Positions 1 through 6,132 of a DNA stretch of 8,211 bases are shown piece after piece. Location: assembly GCA_036771375.1 (NCBI GenBank), contig DAIPHL010000107.1, positions 1 through 8,211 on the forward strand, given 5' to 3'. The stretch's first letter is position 1. Each line of letters starts with the position of its first letter. The DNA is from DAIPHL01 sp036771375 (GTDB lineage Bacteria > Synergistota > Synergistia > Synergistales > Synergistaceae). A program made the translations under genes and the position numbers. The notes below the pieces were generated by a model that saw nothing but the letters and a program-made list of their open reading frames with translations, had not been told where the DNA came from and searched no databases.

Positions 1-495
1 GGTCGGCGGGAGACGACGAACAGCTCGCTCGCTCCCAAGGTACTCATCGAGCCGAACTCCAGAAAAAAGACGATGGACGAGCTGTCCTCACCGACGACCG
101 CCGGACAACGAAGGGTTTTGCGTCTCATCGTGCCGTCGAACGTCGTACAGGGGCAGAGCGTAACCGGTATCATCAAGGTTTACGACAGCAGATTGGTCTT
201 CAAGGAAGGGACAACGCTGATGACCGGCCTCCTGGATGGAGGCATCCAACAGAGCACGGCGGCGGACGCACTGTACGGCATGCTGAAGGGAATGAATCGC
301 AAGGCCGTATCGGCGGGCGTCCTGCAGGATCCGATATCCGGCGCGGTCGGCAACATGGACACGCTTCAATTTTACGCTGCCGTCGACAAACTCAGCGAAT
401 CCAAGGGAGAACAGCGTGTCATCTTCACCGCTGCGAAGGACATTTACACCGAAGGGCCGGTGGAAATCAAAATCACCGTCGTTCCGAAAAAATGA
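1..495 (+). CDS. Unrecognised protein, 3' part of a gene cut by the window edge
   Basis: I do not recognise this protein. The frame is open from base 1 to the TGA at 493-495. The first in-frame ATG is at 73, giving 140 residues, but no Shine-Dalgarno sequence precedes it and the frame continues upstream without a stop. I therefore read it as the C-terminal 164 codons of a longer gene; a start at 73 remains possible. The visible part begins with a Ser/Thr/Arg-rich, probably disordered stretch. A likely beta-strand segment follows (VLRLIVPSNVVQGQSV), then a Gly/Ala-rich helical middle (near DALYGMLKGMNRKAV) and a beta-rich end (VEIKITVVPKK). No cysteine, membrane helix or catalytic motif is visible. 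It ends 29 bp before the zinc-ribbon gene and is probably cotranscribed with it. Confidence 0.6.
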   Translation, partial: GRRETTNSSLAPKVLIEPNSRKKTMDELSSPTTAGQRRVLRLIVPSNVVQGQSVTGIIKVYDSRLVFKEGTTLMTGLLDGGIQQSTAADALYGMLKGMNRKAVSAGVLQDPISGAVGNMDTLQFYAAVDKLSESKGEQRVIFTAAKDIYTEGPVEIKITVVPKK

Positions 496-524
496 AGGGA
501 AAAGATGAGAGGGGCTGAACGGAA

Positions 525-785
525 ATGCTGATTGTCGGTTGCCAGACCTGTGGAGAGACGAAAATTCTCGCCGGAACACCCGACTCGGACGGAGTCGCCC
601 GCGTGAATTGGACGTGTCCACGATGCGGGACCGGCCAGGTGTTGCAGCTTGAAGTCTCCAACGACGCACGGTCGGGCGACCTTCGAAAGATTCTGGGTGG
701 GTTGGCCCTTTTGGAGAACAAGAGCAATTCCCGGGGGATACCGGAAGAACTCGGAGACGTCGACATCTCCGATCTCTCCGGATGA
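525..785 (+). CDS. Small zinc-ribbon protein of unknown function
   Basis: An 86-residue protein with two CxxC knuckles: Cys6/Cys9 (CQTCGE) and Cys31/Cys34 (CPRCG). They are spaced like a treble-clef or zinc-ribbon site, so it probably binds one zinc ion. The residues between the knuckles look like two beta strands with a tight turn (GTPDSDG). The C-terminal half is helical, then Ser/Asp/Glu-rich and probably flexible. There is no signal peptide or membrane segment, so it should be cytoplasmic. A GAGAGGGG Shine-Dalgarno at 507-514 supports the ATG at 525. Its TGA overlaps an ATG at 782 (ATGA), a possible alternative start of the acetyltransferase. The partner could be nucleic acid or protein; the sequence does not say. 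Confidence 0.75.
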   Translation: MLIVGCQTCGETKILAGTPDSDGVARVNWTCPRCGTGQVLQLEVSNDARSGDLRKILGGLALLENKSNSRGIPEELGDVDISDLSG

Positions 786-832
786 AAATGAAGCGCATAG
801 AAAACGATTCGCTCGCAGGAGGGACGGAACAG

Positions 833-1249
833 GTGGGTGACTATGTCTTCTACGACAGCAAACTGGCGGTACGTCCGGCGGAGCTGCAGGACCTATACCG
901 CTTCACACACTGGGGGCGCAGCAGGTCGCTCGACCAGATCGCCCGCATGCTCGAGGGCACGAACCTCTGTTTTTCCATCCGGTACGAGGAAAGACTGGTC
1001 GCCTTTTGCAGGATGCTGACCGATTTCGTCTTCAGGGGGTCCATTTGGGATATTCTGGTACATCCCGATCATCAGGGAAAGGGGCTCGGCTCTCGATTGA
1101 TCACCTACGCCGTAAATCATCCGGCGACCAAAGACATTCCGGTCATCACGAGTTTTTCGAGCGATTTGGTTCCATTTCTGTCGCGACACGGCTTCGAGTA
1201 CAAGGAAGGGCTGATGGTGCTCCAGCGAGTCCCGGTGGAGTATTCGTAA
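833..1249 (+). CDS. GNAT family N-acetyltransferase
   Basis: Predicted acetyl-CoA-dependent N-acetyltransferase, substrate unknown. The family's acetyl-CoA pyrophosphate-binding motif A is clear as VHPDHQGKGLG (about residues 76-86 from GTG 833), matching the Q/RxxGxG/A signature. It follows the usual beta4 strand (WDIL). The C-terminal 'FLSRHGFEY' resembles the family's 'Y.k.GF' element. The N-terminal half, with 'HWGRSRS' and 'NLCFSIR', matches a subgroup of small GNATs with a W..gRs...CFgv pattern. Start choice: GTG 833 has a strong Shine-Dalgarno, AGGAGGG at 817-823 with 9-nt spacing, and begins where homologues typically begin. An ATG at 782 overlaps the preceding stop as ATGA and would add 17 residues, but it has no evident ribosome site. 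About 138 residues from the preferred start. Confidence 0.8.
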   Translation: MGDYVFYDSKLAVRPAELQDLYRFTHWGRSRSLDQIARMLEGTNLCFSIRYEERLVAFCRMLTDFVFRGSIWDILVHPDHQGKGLGSRLITYAVNHPATKDIPVITSFSSDLVPFLSRHGFEYKEGLMVLQRVPVEYS

Positions 1250-1270
1250 CGAAACGAAATGTATTATAAT
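1243..1270 (+). promoter_or_regulatory. Putative sigma-70 promoter for metK
   Basis: A consensus -10 hexamer, TATAAT, lies at 1265-1270. It sits in a short AT-rich gap directly after the acetyltransferase stop. The best -35 is weak (TTCGTA, 1243-1248, 16-bp spacer) and overlaps the end of that gene. Transcription from about 1277 would give a leader of about 66 nt before the metK ATG. The -10 box is convincing; the -35 is not. Confidence 0.45.
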
Positions 1271-1342
1271 CATCGCGGCACGTGGCAAAGGTGATAAAGG
1301 AATAATGGGAATATCGTAAAAAATAAAACGGAGGTGTGTTCG

Positions 1343-2551
1343 ATGAGCAAAGAAAAGTACCTGATCACGTCGGAATCCGTGACGGAGGGGCACCCTGACA
1401 AACTCGCGGACCAGATCTCGGACGGCGTCCTGGATGCGATTCTGGCGGAGGAGCCGATGGGACGCGTGGCCTGTGAAACGCTGGTGAGCACCGGACTGGT
1501 GGTCGTCACCGGCGAAATCACCACCGACGTCTACGTGGACATACAGAAGATCGTGCGCAATACCATAAAGGACGTAGGCTACACCAGGGCCAAATACGGC
1601 TTCGACGGCGAGACCTGCGCCGTGTTGACCGCGATAGACAAGCAGTCCCCCGACATCGCTCGCGGTGTCGACAGGGCACGCGAGGTGCGCGAATCCGAGA
1701 TGGGCGACGCCGAAATCGACAAGATCGGTGCCGGTGACCAGGGTATGATGATCGGATACGCATGCAACGAAACGCCGGAATTCATGCCCATGCCGATTGC
1801 ACTTGCCCACAAGCTGTCCCGAAAGCTGTCGCAAATCCGCAAGGAGCTTGTCCTCCCCTACCTTCGTCCCGACGGGAAGACACAGGTGACACTGGAGTAC
1901 GAGGGGAACAAACCCCTTCGCATCGACACGGTCGTGGTCAGCACACAACATCACCCCGCAGTCGACCAGAGTCAGATAGAGGCCGACATCACCGAACACG
2001 TCATCCGCCCGATCCTACAGGAGACCCTCCTCGAAGGGACGCCGAAGATCCTCGTAAACCCGACGGGACGCTTCGTCCTGGGTGGGCCACAGGCGGACAC
2101 CGGACTCACCGGACGCAAAATCATCGTCGACACATACGGCGGGGTCGTTCCCCATGGGGGCGGCGCCTTTTCGGGCAAGGATCCGACCAAAGTCGATCGC
2201 TCCGCAGCCTACATGGCGAGATACGCGGCCAAAAACGTCGTGGCGGCGGGGATCGCCGACCGATGCCAGATACAGGTCGCATACGCCATCGGGGTGGCCA
2301 ATCCCGTGTCGATCATGACGGAGACCTACGGGACCGGAAAGATCGCCGACCACAAGATCACCGAACTGGTCAGAACCCACTTCGACTTCCGTCCCGCGGC
2401 GATCATCCGGGATCTGGAACTCCGGAAACCTCAGTATCGACGTCTCGCCGCATACGGACACATGGGTCGGATCGATCTCGAGCCGATGCCACACTGGGAA
2501 GGGGTGGACAGAGCGGAGGCCATGAAGGCGGCGGCGGAAAAGATGGCTTGA
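1343..2551 (+). CDS. metK: S-adenosylmethionine synthetase (methionine adenosyltransferase)
   Basis: Makes S-adenosylmethionine from methionine and ATP with release of phosphate and diphosphate, supplying the cell's methyl donor; a cytoplasmic homotetramer in characterised bacteria. The protein is 402 residues, slightly longer than E. coli MetK. Family landmarks are present: the N-terminal TSESVTEGHPDK (residues 9-20, with His17 of the active site), signature 1 GAGDQG (129-134), HHP after the central domain (203-205), and the phosphate-binding signature 2 GGGAFSGKD (272-280). The C-terminal YGHMGR motif (371-376) is also present. The start is fixed by the GGAGGTG Shine-Dalgarno at 1330-1336, 6 nt before ATG 1343; an in-frame GTG at 1334 lies inside that site and is unlikely. 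The gene has its own -10 box upstream and is followed by comF after 90 bp with no clear terminator. Confidence 0.98.
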   Translation: MSKEKYLITSESVTEGHPDKLADQISDGVLDAILAEEPMGRVACETLVSTGLVVVTGEITTDVYVDIQKIVRNTIKDVGYTRAKYGFDGETCAVLTAIDKQSPDIARGVDRAREVRESEMGDAEIDKIGAGDQGMMIGYACNETPEFMPMPIALAHKLSRKLSQIRKELVLPYLRPDGKTQVTLEYEGNKPLRIDTVVVSTQHHPAVDQSQIEADITEHVIRPILQETLLEGTPKILVNPTGRFVLGGPQADTGLTGRKIIVDTYGGVVPHGGGAFSGKDPTKVDRSAAYMARYAAKNVVAAGIADRCQIQVAYAIGVANPVSIMTETYGTGKIADHKITELVRTHFDFRPAAIIRDLELRKPQYRRLAAYGHMGRIDLEPMPHWEGVDRAEAMKAAAEKMA

Positions 2552-2613
2552 AGAGGGCTGCTCCTTTCGGGAAAGCCACGAGCGGGAAAGAGGAACATGC
2601 TGCCGGCGGGAGG

Positions 2614-2635
2614 GGCCTCGGCTCCCGTGGAGGCC
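2614..2635 (+). promoter_or_regulatory. Hairpin covering the presumed comF ribosome site
   Basis: GGCCTC (2614-2619) can pair with GAGGCC (2630-2635) around a 10-nt loop. The 3' arm contains most of TGGAGG (2628-2633), the Shine-Dalgarno for the preferred comF start at GTG 2642. A competing hairpin pairs CGGGAG (2607-2612) with CTCCCG (2622-2627), and its formation would leave the ribosome site free. The two cannot form together. The region is GC-rich, so some pairing is expected by chance; a regulatory role is only suggested. Confidence 0.25.
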
Positions 2636-2641
2636 GTTTCC

Positions 2642-3310
2642 GTGAGATTTTTGAAGAGCGCGCTCCATATCGTTTATTCATCGTACTGCCCTTTTTGCGG
2701 TCGGCTGGGTGAACCGGTCTGTACGGGATGCCTGGCCGGGTTGATGTTCACTTTGCCGATGTTCTGCCTGATGTGCGGGGAGGCGTTGCCATGTGCACGT
2801 CATGGGAACGCACCCCCCTGTCGGGCCGCTTCGATCTACGAGGGAGGCAACCGGGACGCCATCCGAATCATGAAATACGAAAACGGGCGGAGCATCGCCA
2901 CAGCCATGGGGTACCTGCTCGCCGGACGTTTTGCACGGCCGGAGGCGGATTGTCTCGTTCCCGTACCGCTTCACAAAGGAAGCGAACGCGATTACAATCA
3001 GGCGAAACTGATCGCCGTATCGGCGGGAAAGACATGGCAAATTCCCGTGAGAGACCTTCTTCGATGGAATCTCGACGTTCCTCGTCAGGTCAAAACGAGG
3101 GATACGAGGAAGAGGACGCTGCCACCAGGCGCCATTTCGACCGATGGGAGAATCCCAGCGGGGCTCTCGGCCTTTCTCATAGACGACGTATTCACCACCG
3201 GAAACACGCTCCGCGCGGCGCGGGACGCGCTTGTCGAATCCGGTGCATCCGTCTGTGGAGCCACTGTCTGGAGCAGAAGTAGGGTCTCTTCTACCGGCTT
3301 GGGAGGATAA
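2642..3310 (+). CDS. comF: ComF family amidophosphoribosyltransferase-like protein
   Basis: Member of the ComF/GntX type I phosphoribosyltransferase-like family. ComFC is needed for DNA uptake during competence in Bacillus, but the biochemical reaction is not established for most members, and many carriers are not known to be competent. An N-terminal zinc-finger region carries Cys16/19/27/30 and further cysteines at 42, 45, 51 and 60 (numbered from GTG 2642). Next come YEGGNRDAIRIMKYENGR (66-83), the VPVPLHKGSERDYNQA segment (106-121) and the PRPP-binding loop LIDDVFTTGNT (179-189) with its Asp-Asp pair. About 222 residues, normal for the family. I prefer GTG 2642 because TGGAGG lies 8 nt upstream and homologues begin this close to the first CxxC. 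ATG 2597, adding 15 residues, has only a poorly spaced AGAGG. The downstream neighbour is a YvyF-like gene, as in Bacillus. Confidence 0.88.
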   Translation: MRFLKSALHIVYSSYCPFCGRLGEPVCTGCLAGLMFTLPMFCLMCGEALPCARHGNAPPCRAASIYEGGNRDAIRIMKYENGRSIATAMGYLLAGRFARPEADCLVPVPLHKGSERDYNQAKLIAVSAGKTWQIPVRDLLRWNLDVPRQVKTRDTRKRTLPPGAISTDGRIPAGLSAFLIDDVFTTGNTLRAARDALVESGASVCGATVWSRSRVSSTGLGG

Positions 3311-3312
3311 AG

Positions 3313-3573
3313 ATGACGCTCGACATCGCTACGTGCCCCCTCTGCGACAAAGCTGTGGTCTACGAAATCGGGAAAAAACCGATCTGTCCGGAGTGTCTTG
3401 CCGAGGTGAACGACATATACAACAAAGTACGAACGCTTCTGCGAGACTACCCCGAAAAACGGTTTGGCACGAACGACGTCGCCAAAATCCTGAAGGTGGA
3501 CGAGAAAAAGATAAAATATCTTCTGGAGAACGGGATGTTCCAACTGGTATACGACAGGACCATACAAGAATGA
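3313..3573 (+). CDS. YvyF-like flagellar-operon protein: zinc ribbon plus helix-turn-helix
   Basis: An 86-residue protein with an N-terminal zinc ribbon, Cys8/Cys11 (CPLC) and Cys25/Cys28 (CPEC). A helical linker follows, then a MerR/excisionase-like helix-turn-helix at about 51-76 (GTNDVAKILKVDEKKIKYLL, then ENGMFQL). This order resembles Bacillus YvyF and the 'flagellar operon protein' family, which lie next to comFC and upstream of flgM. Here it begins 3 bp after the comF stop, so genomic position supports the match. Unlike Bacillus YvyF (about 139 residues), it lacks the second C-terminal CxxC pair, and no flagellar genes are in the window. The GGGAGG Shine-Dalgarno at 3301-3306 supports ATG 3313. 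The role is probably regulatory but unproven. Its stop overlaps the next start (ATGA, 3570-3573). Confidence 0.75.
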   Translation: MTLDIATCPLCDKAVVYEIGKKPICPECLAEVNDIYNKVRTLLRDYPEKRFGTNDVAKILKVDEKKIKYLLENGMFQLVYDRTIQE

Positions 3574-4247
3574 CGGACGATCGCTCCTCCTCGAAAACAG
3601 GGACTTTGGATCGCGCCTTGCGCACGCTCGACGCGATCGACCCCGATTTTTACCTCAGAGGAGCCGTAGAGGTCGCCCGGGGACTTCTCGGTGCCGTTCT
3701 CGTACACGAGACGCCCCATGGCGTAACGAGCGGCCGAATCGTGGAAACCGAGGCCTACGCCGGTGTAGAAGACGCTGCTTGCCACTCTTACCGGCACGCC
3801 GAACGACGTCCCGGCCACAGGACGAACGCGATGTACGACGAAGGCGGACTGGCATATGTATACCTGATCTACGGCATGTACCACTGTTTCAACGTTGTCG
3901 CAAACATCCCCGGTAAACCGGAGGCGGCCTTGATTCGGGCCCTCGAACCACTGGAAGGAATCGAGCTCATGAAGAGGCGCAGAAAGACGGAGGACACCCG
4001 CAGGCTTTGCAGCGGACCGGGCAAACTCTGCCAGGCGATGGGAATCACCCTCGAACAGTATGGGACCGACTTAAAAACGAGAGGAGGGTTGTATCTTTTG
4101 TCCGGAGAACCGCCGGACGCGGCTTTTGTTCTTGCCACACCTCGTATGAACGTCGACTATTCGGGGGAGGCGAAAAACCATCCCTACCGATTCGTCGATC
4201 GGGGCAGCGAGTTCCTCTCATCGAGGCGTTTCATCCCAAAGCGCTAG
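3570..4247 (+). CDS. 3-methyladenine DNA glycosylase, AAG/MPG family
   Basis: A base-excision repair enzyme that flips out alkylated or deaminated purines (3-methyladenine, 7-methylguanine, hypoxanthine) and cleaves the N-glycosidic bond. The 225 residues cover the whole family domain. Positions equivalent to human AAG catalytic and binding residues are present: Glu61 and Tyr63 in ETEAY (human Glu125, Tyr127), His72 (His136), and Tyr98, Tyr101 and Asn108 in YVYLIYGMYHCFN (Tyr159, Tyr162, Asn169). Other family blocks are LIRALEPLEG (121-130), SGPGKLCQAMGI (148-159) and NVDYSGEAKNHPYRF (194-208). The first 20 or so residues are a variable, Ser/Lys/Arg-containing leader. ATG 3570 overlaps the previous TGA with only a weak AGGA upstream, so translation is probably coupled to the YvyF-like gene. 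Confidence 0.95.
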   Translation: MTDDRSSSKTGTLDRALRTLDAIDPDFYLRGAVEVARGLLGAVLVHETPHGVTSGRIVETEAYAGVEDAACHSYRHAERRPGHRTNAMYDEGGLAYVYLIYGMYHCFNVVANIPGKPEAALIRALEPLEGIELMKRRRKTEDTRRLCSGPGKLCQAMGITLEQYGTDLKTRGGLYLLSGEPPDAAFVLATPRMNVDYSGEAKNHPYRFVDRGSEFLSSRRFIPKR

Positions 4248-4347
4248 CCGTTACCCGTTGTCCTACGGAGCCGGTTTTCATATCGCCCCACGCTCGAATT
4301 GTCTTTCTTGTATACCGTTCATAAAAGCGAAACGAGGAGGGAGAATC

Positions 4348-5361
4348 ATGCACTTCATCAGAATGATCACCTGTACAGACGCCCATACCGCCGGAGAACC
4401 GATCCGGGTCGTCACCTCCGGTTTTCCTCCGATCTACGGACGTACCATGCTGGAAAAAAGAAGTTACGTCATGGAACACCTCGATCACTGCAGAAAATTT
4501 CTGATGCGCGAGCCACGCGGACACGACGGTATGTACGGTGCGATTCTCACGTCACCGGTGACGCCGGACGGTGACATCGGAGTTCTCTTCATGGACAACG
4601 GAGGCATGGGAACCATGTGCGGACATGGAACCATCGGAGTCACGAAGGTGCTCTTCGAAACGGGCATGTTTCCGTCCCAGGAAGGAATCAACACCCTCAA
4701 AATAGACGCCCCGGCCGGACGTGTGACCGCCTACGCCGATTTCAGGAACGGCAGGGTGGATTCGGTCTTCTTCCATAACGTGCCGTCTTTTATGTATCGT
4801 TCCGACCTCGAGATTCCGGTGGCTGGGGTCGGAGGCGTCCTCGTCGACATATGTTTCGGCGGCGCCTTTTATATTTTCGTGCCCGCTGCCTCCCTCGGAC
4901 TCGAGATCGTGCCCGAAATGACGACGATCCTCGTAAAACGCGCCATGGAGATACGGGATACCGTCGGCCACGTCGTCGAAACGATCCATCCGACCGAACC
5001 GGGTATAAACTGGATCTACGGAACGGTCCTGACGACACCCCCCGAGGTGTGCGGCGACAGGGTGACCACGAAAAACGTATGTGTCTTCGGAGAATCGGAG
5101 GTGGATCGCTCTCCCTGCGGGACCGGCACCTCGGCCCGCATGGCCCAGTTGAGCGCAAGAGGCATCCTCAAACCGGGCATGACCTTTGAAAATCACAGCA
5201 TCATCGACACCGTGTTCGAGGGCGTCATCACCGAGAAGACGAACGTGGCGGATTTCGACGCGATCATCCCCAGGATATCCGGCAACGCATACATCACCGG
5301 GTTCACCCAGATGGTCCTGGAGCCGGAGGACTCCCTTCCGGAGGGTTTCAGGCTCTACTGA
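4348..5361 (+). CDS. Proline racemase family protein, probably a hydroxyproline 2-epimerase-type enzyme
   Basis: A PLP-independent racemase/epimerase that uses a cysteine pair to move the C-alpha proton of proline-type amino acids. Both catalytic cysteines are present: Cys91 in MCGHGTIG (90-97) and Cys257 in DRSPCGTGTSARMA (253-266). The dehydratase branch (trans-3-hydroxyproline) replaces the first with Ser and the second with Thr, so it is excluded. Characterised proline racemases usually read MCGHNS; hydroxyproline 2-epimerases often read MCGHGT as here. I therefore lean to the epimerase reading, without certainty. Length, 337 residues, is typical. The N-terminal DAHTAGEPIR (11-20) is also characteristic. 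The start at 4348 is supported by GAGGAGGGAG at 4334-4343. The gene stands alone after a 100-bp gap with no strong promoter, and its 3' end converges on lemA. The likely role is peptide-derived imino acid catabolism. Confidence 0.92.
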   Translation: MHFIRMITCTDAHTAGEPIRVVTSGFPPIYGRTMLEKRSYVMEHLDHCRKFLMREPRGHDGMYGAILTSPVTPDGDIGVLFMDNGGMGTMCGHGTIGVTKVLFETGMFPSQEGINTLKIDAPAGRVTAYADFRNGRVDSVFFHNVPSFMYRSDLEIPVAGVGGVLVDICFGGAFYIFVPAASLGLEIVPEMTTILVKRAMEIRDTVGHVVETIHPTEPGINWIYGTVLTTPPEVCGDRVTTKNVCVFGESEVDRSPCGTGTSARMAQLSARGILKPGMTFENHSIIDTVFEGVITEKTNVADFDAIIPRISGNAYITGFTQMVLEPEDSLPEGFRLY

Positions 5362-5372
5362 ACCTCCTGATC

Positions 5373-5411
5373 CGAAAAGACGCGCGGAGAACTCACTTTT
5401 CGTCTCCGCGC
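5373..5411. terminator. Shared hairpin between convergent genes, likely lemA terminator
   Basis: GCGCGGAGA (5382-5390) pairs perfectly with TCTCCGCGC (5403-5411), a 9-bp GC-rich stem with a 12-nt loop. Read on the minus strand, the stem is followed within 1 nt by TCTTTTCGG, a modest U-run, so it should terminate lemA transcripts. The plus-strand U-run is more distant (TCTTTTTG from about 5424), so it is weaker for the racemase gene. The lemA stop codon (5393-5395) lies in the loop. CGAAAAG (5373-5379) can also pair with CTTTTCG (5396-5402) inside the loop. Confidence 0.55.
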
Positions 5412-6031
5412 TGCGCTCCGTCACTCTTTTTGTGTATGACCTGATTGAGATCCTCCGCGCCTTTTTTCACCGTCTCGACGGTCTTGTCGACGGCGCTTGA
5501 AAACGCGCGCTTGAGCATCTCGCCGTCGTCAGTGCGGAACTCCCTGAGGGCCTCGAGGTTGTGGGTATCGAAGTACGGCGCCTCTTTGAAACCGAGGGAA
5601 GAGGCGAAAAACGACTGGGGAATCTGTGAGCGGTACGAGTTGTACGAACTGGCGGCCAGATTGTACATCTCCCTCGCCTTTTGGACGTCCGTCTCGATCT
5701 CGCTCAACTCGCCCATGAGGAGATTGTAGCTCTCGCTTGCCCGAAGCTGCGGAAAATGCTGGGAGAGCGCATTGATTCTGGTAAGCGCTTCGTTGGTTTC
5801 CTGTATCGACTCCCGGTAGTTGTTCGAAACGGTGATATGCGACAGCTTTTCATGGGCCCCGTATTCCCTGGCGATATCCATGAGGCGATTTGCGAGCTCC
5901 GCTTTTTTCTGGAGAGACGCCATGATGTCCCCGTTGAAACGCCTCACCTGATGGGCGAATTCCTGAAGTTTGTTGTATCTTTTCACAAAAACCACAGCGA
6001 CAATCAAAAGAACGACCAATAAAAACGTCAC
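5393..6031 (-). CDS. lemA: LemA family membrane-anchored protein
   Basis: LemA proteins have one N-terminal membrane helix and a soluble helical-bundle domain; their function is unsettled, with reported links to stress and envelope processes. Residues 2-16 (TFLLVVLLIVAVVFV) form the helix, followed by positive charges and YNKLQ (19-23), the family's entry motif. The characteristic blocks are ALTRINALSQHFPQLRASE (82-100) and LLMGELSEIETDVQKAREMYN (104-124). A GF motif follows (147-148), as in homologues where the domain ends. Residues about 155-212 form a charged, helical C-terminal extension longer than many LemA proteins have, possibly a coiled coil. The start is GTG at 6029-6031: GGAGGGG at 6038-6044 (minus strand) lies 6 nt upstream, and the hydrophobic helix begins at once. 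Longer readings would put a non-conserved segment before the helix. The usual TPM-domain partner gene is absent nearby. Confidence 0.9.
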   Translation of the reverse strand: MTFLLVVLLIVAVVFVKRYNKLQEFAHQVRRFNGDIMASLQKKAELANRLMDIAREYGAHEKLSHITVSNNYRESIQETNEALTRINALSQHFPQLRASESYNLLMGELSEIETDVQKAREMYNLAASSYNSYRSQIPQSFFASSLGFKEAPYFDTHNLEALREFRTDDGEMLKRAFSSAVDKTVETVKKGAEDLNQVIHKKSDGAQRGDEK

Positions 6032-6075
6032 GCAAATCCCCTCCGGTTCTCTCGTCCGACTCGTGTAAAAAGCCC

Positions 6076-6105
6076 TTGTAAATACCGCTCGTATTGTACG
6101 ATAAT
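6076..6105 (+). promoter_or_regulatory. Putative promoter for the isochorismatase-like gene
   Basis: TTGTAA (6076-6081) and GATAAT (6100-6105) are separated by 18 bp and lie 27 bp upstream of the ATG at 6133, giving a short leader with AGGGGAG at 6121-6127. A 5-bp inverted repeat, TCGTA-TTG-TACGA (6089-6101), sits between the boxes and touches the -10, where a repressor could bind. On the minus strand TACAAT (6094-6099) could be a -10 for lemA, with only a weak -35. Confidence 0.45.
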
Positions 6106-6132
6106 GGACGAGATTCGGAAAGGGGAGATTGT

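Noticed and set aside
1271..1342. SAM riboswitch upstream of metK
   Set aside because: The leader predicted from the -10 box is only about 66 nt and AT-rich, too short for SAM-I, and I see no stem set or terminator that fits SAM-II or the SMK box.
893..1999. Long minus-strand open frame (368 codons) opposite the acetyltransferase and metK
   Set aside because: It runs antisense to two recognisable genes, has no recognisable domain, and is explained by GC-rich codon bias of metK.
1762..2712. Long plus-strand open frame (316 codons) inside metK
   Set aside because: Its Arg/His/Gly/Pro-rich composition is typical of an out-of-frame reading, and metK is fully intact in the other frame.
3231..3569. 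Upstream extension of the glycosylase frame into the YvyF-like gene
   Set aside because: The added residues have no similarity to the glycosylase family and overlap two real genes; the ATG at 3570 is the natural start.
4248..4347. Promoter for the racemase gene (TTGTCT near 4299, ATAAAA near 4321)
   Set aside because: The -10 is a poor match and would lie only about 20 bp from the start codon, overlapping the ribosome site region. No convincing promoter or terminator was found in this gap.
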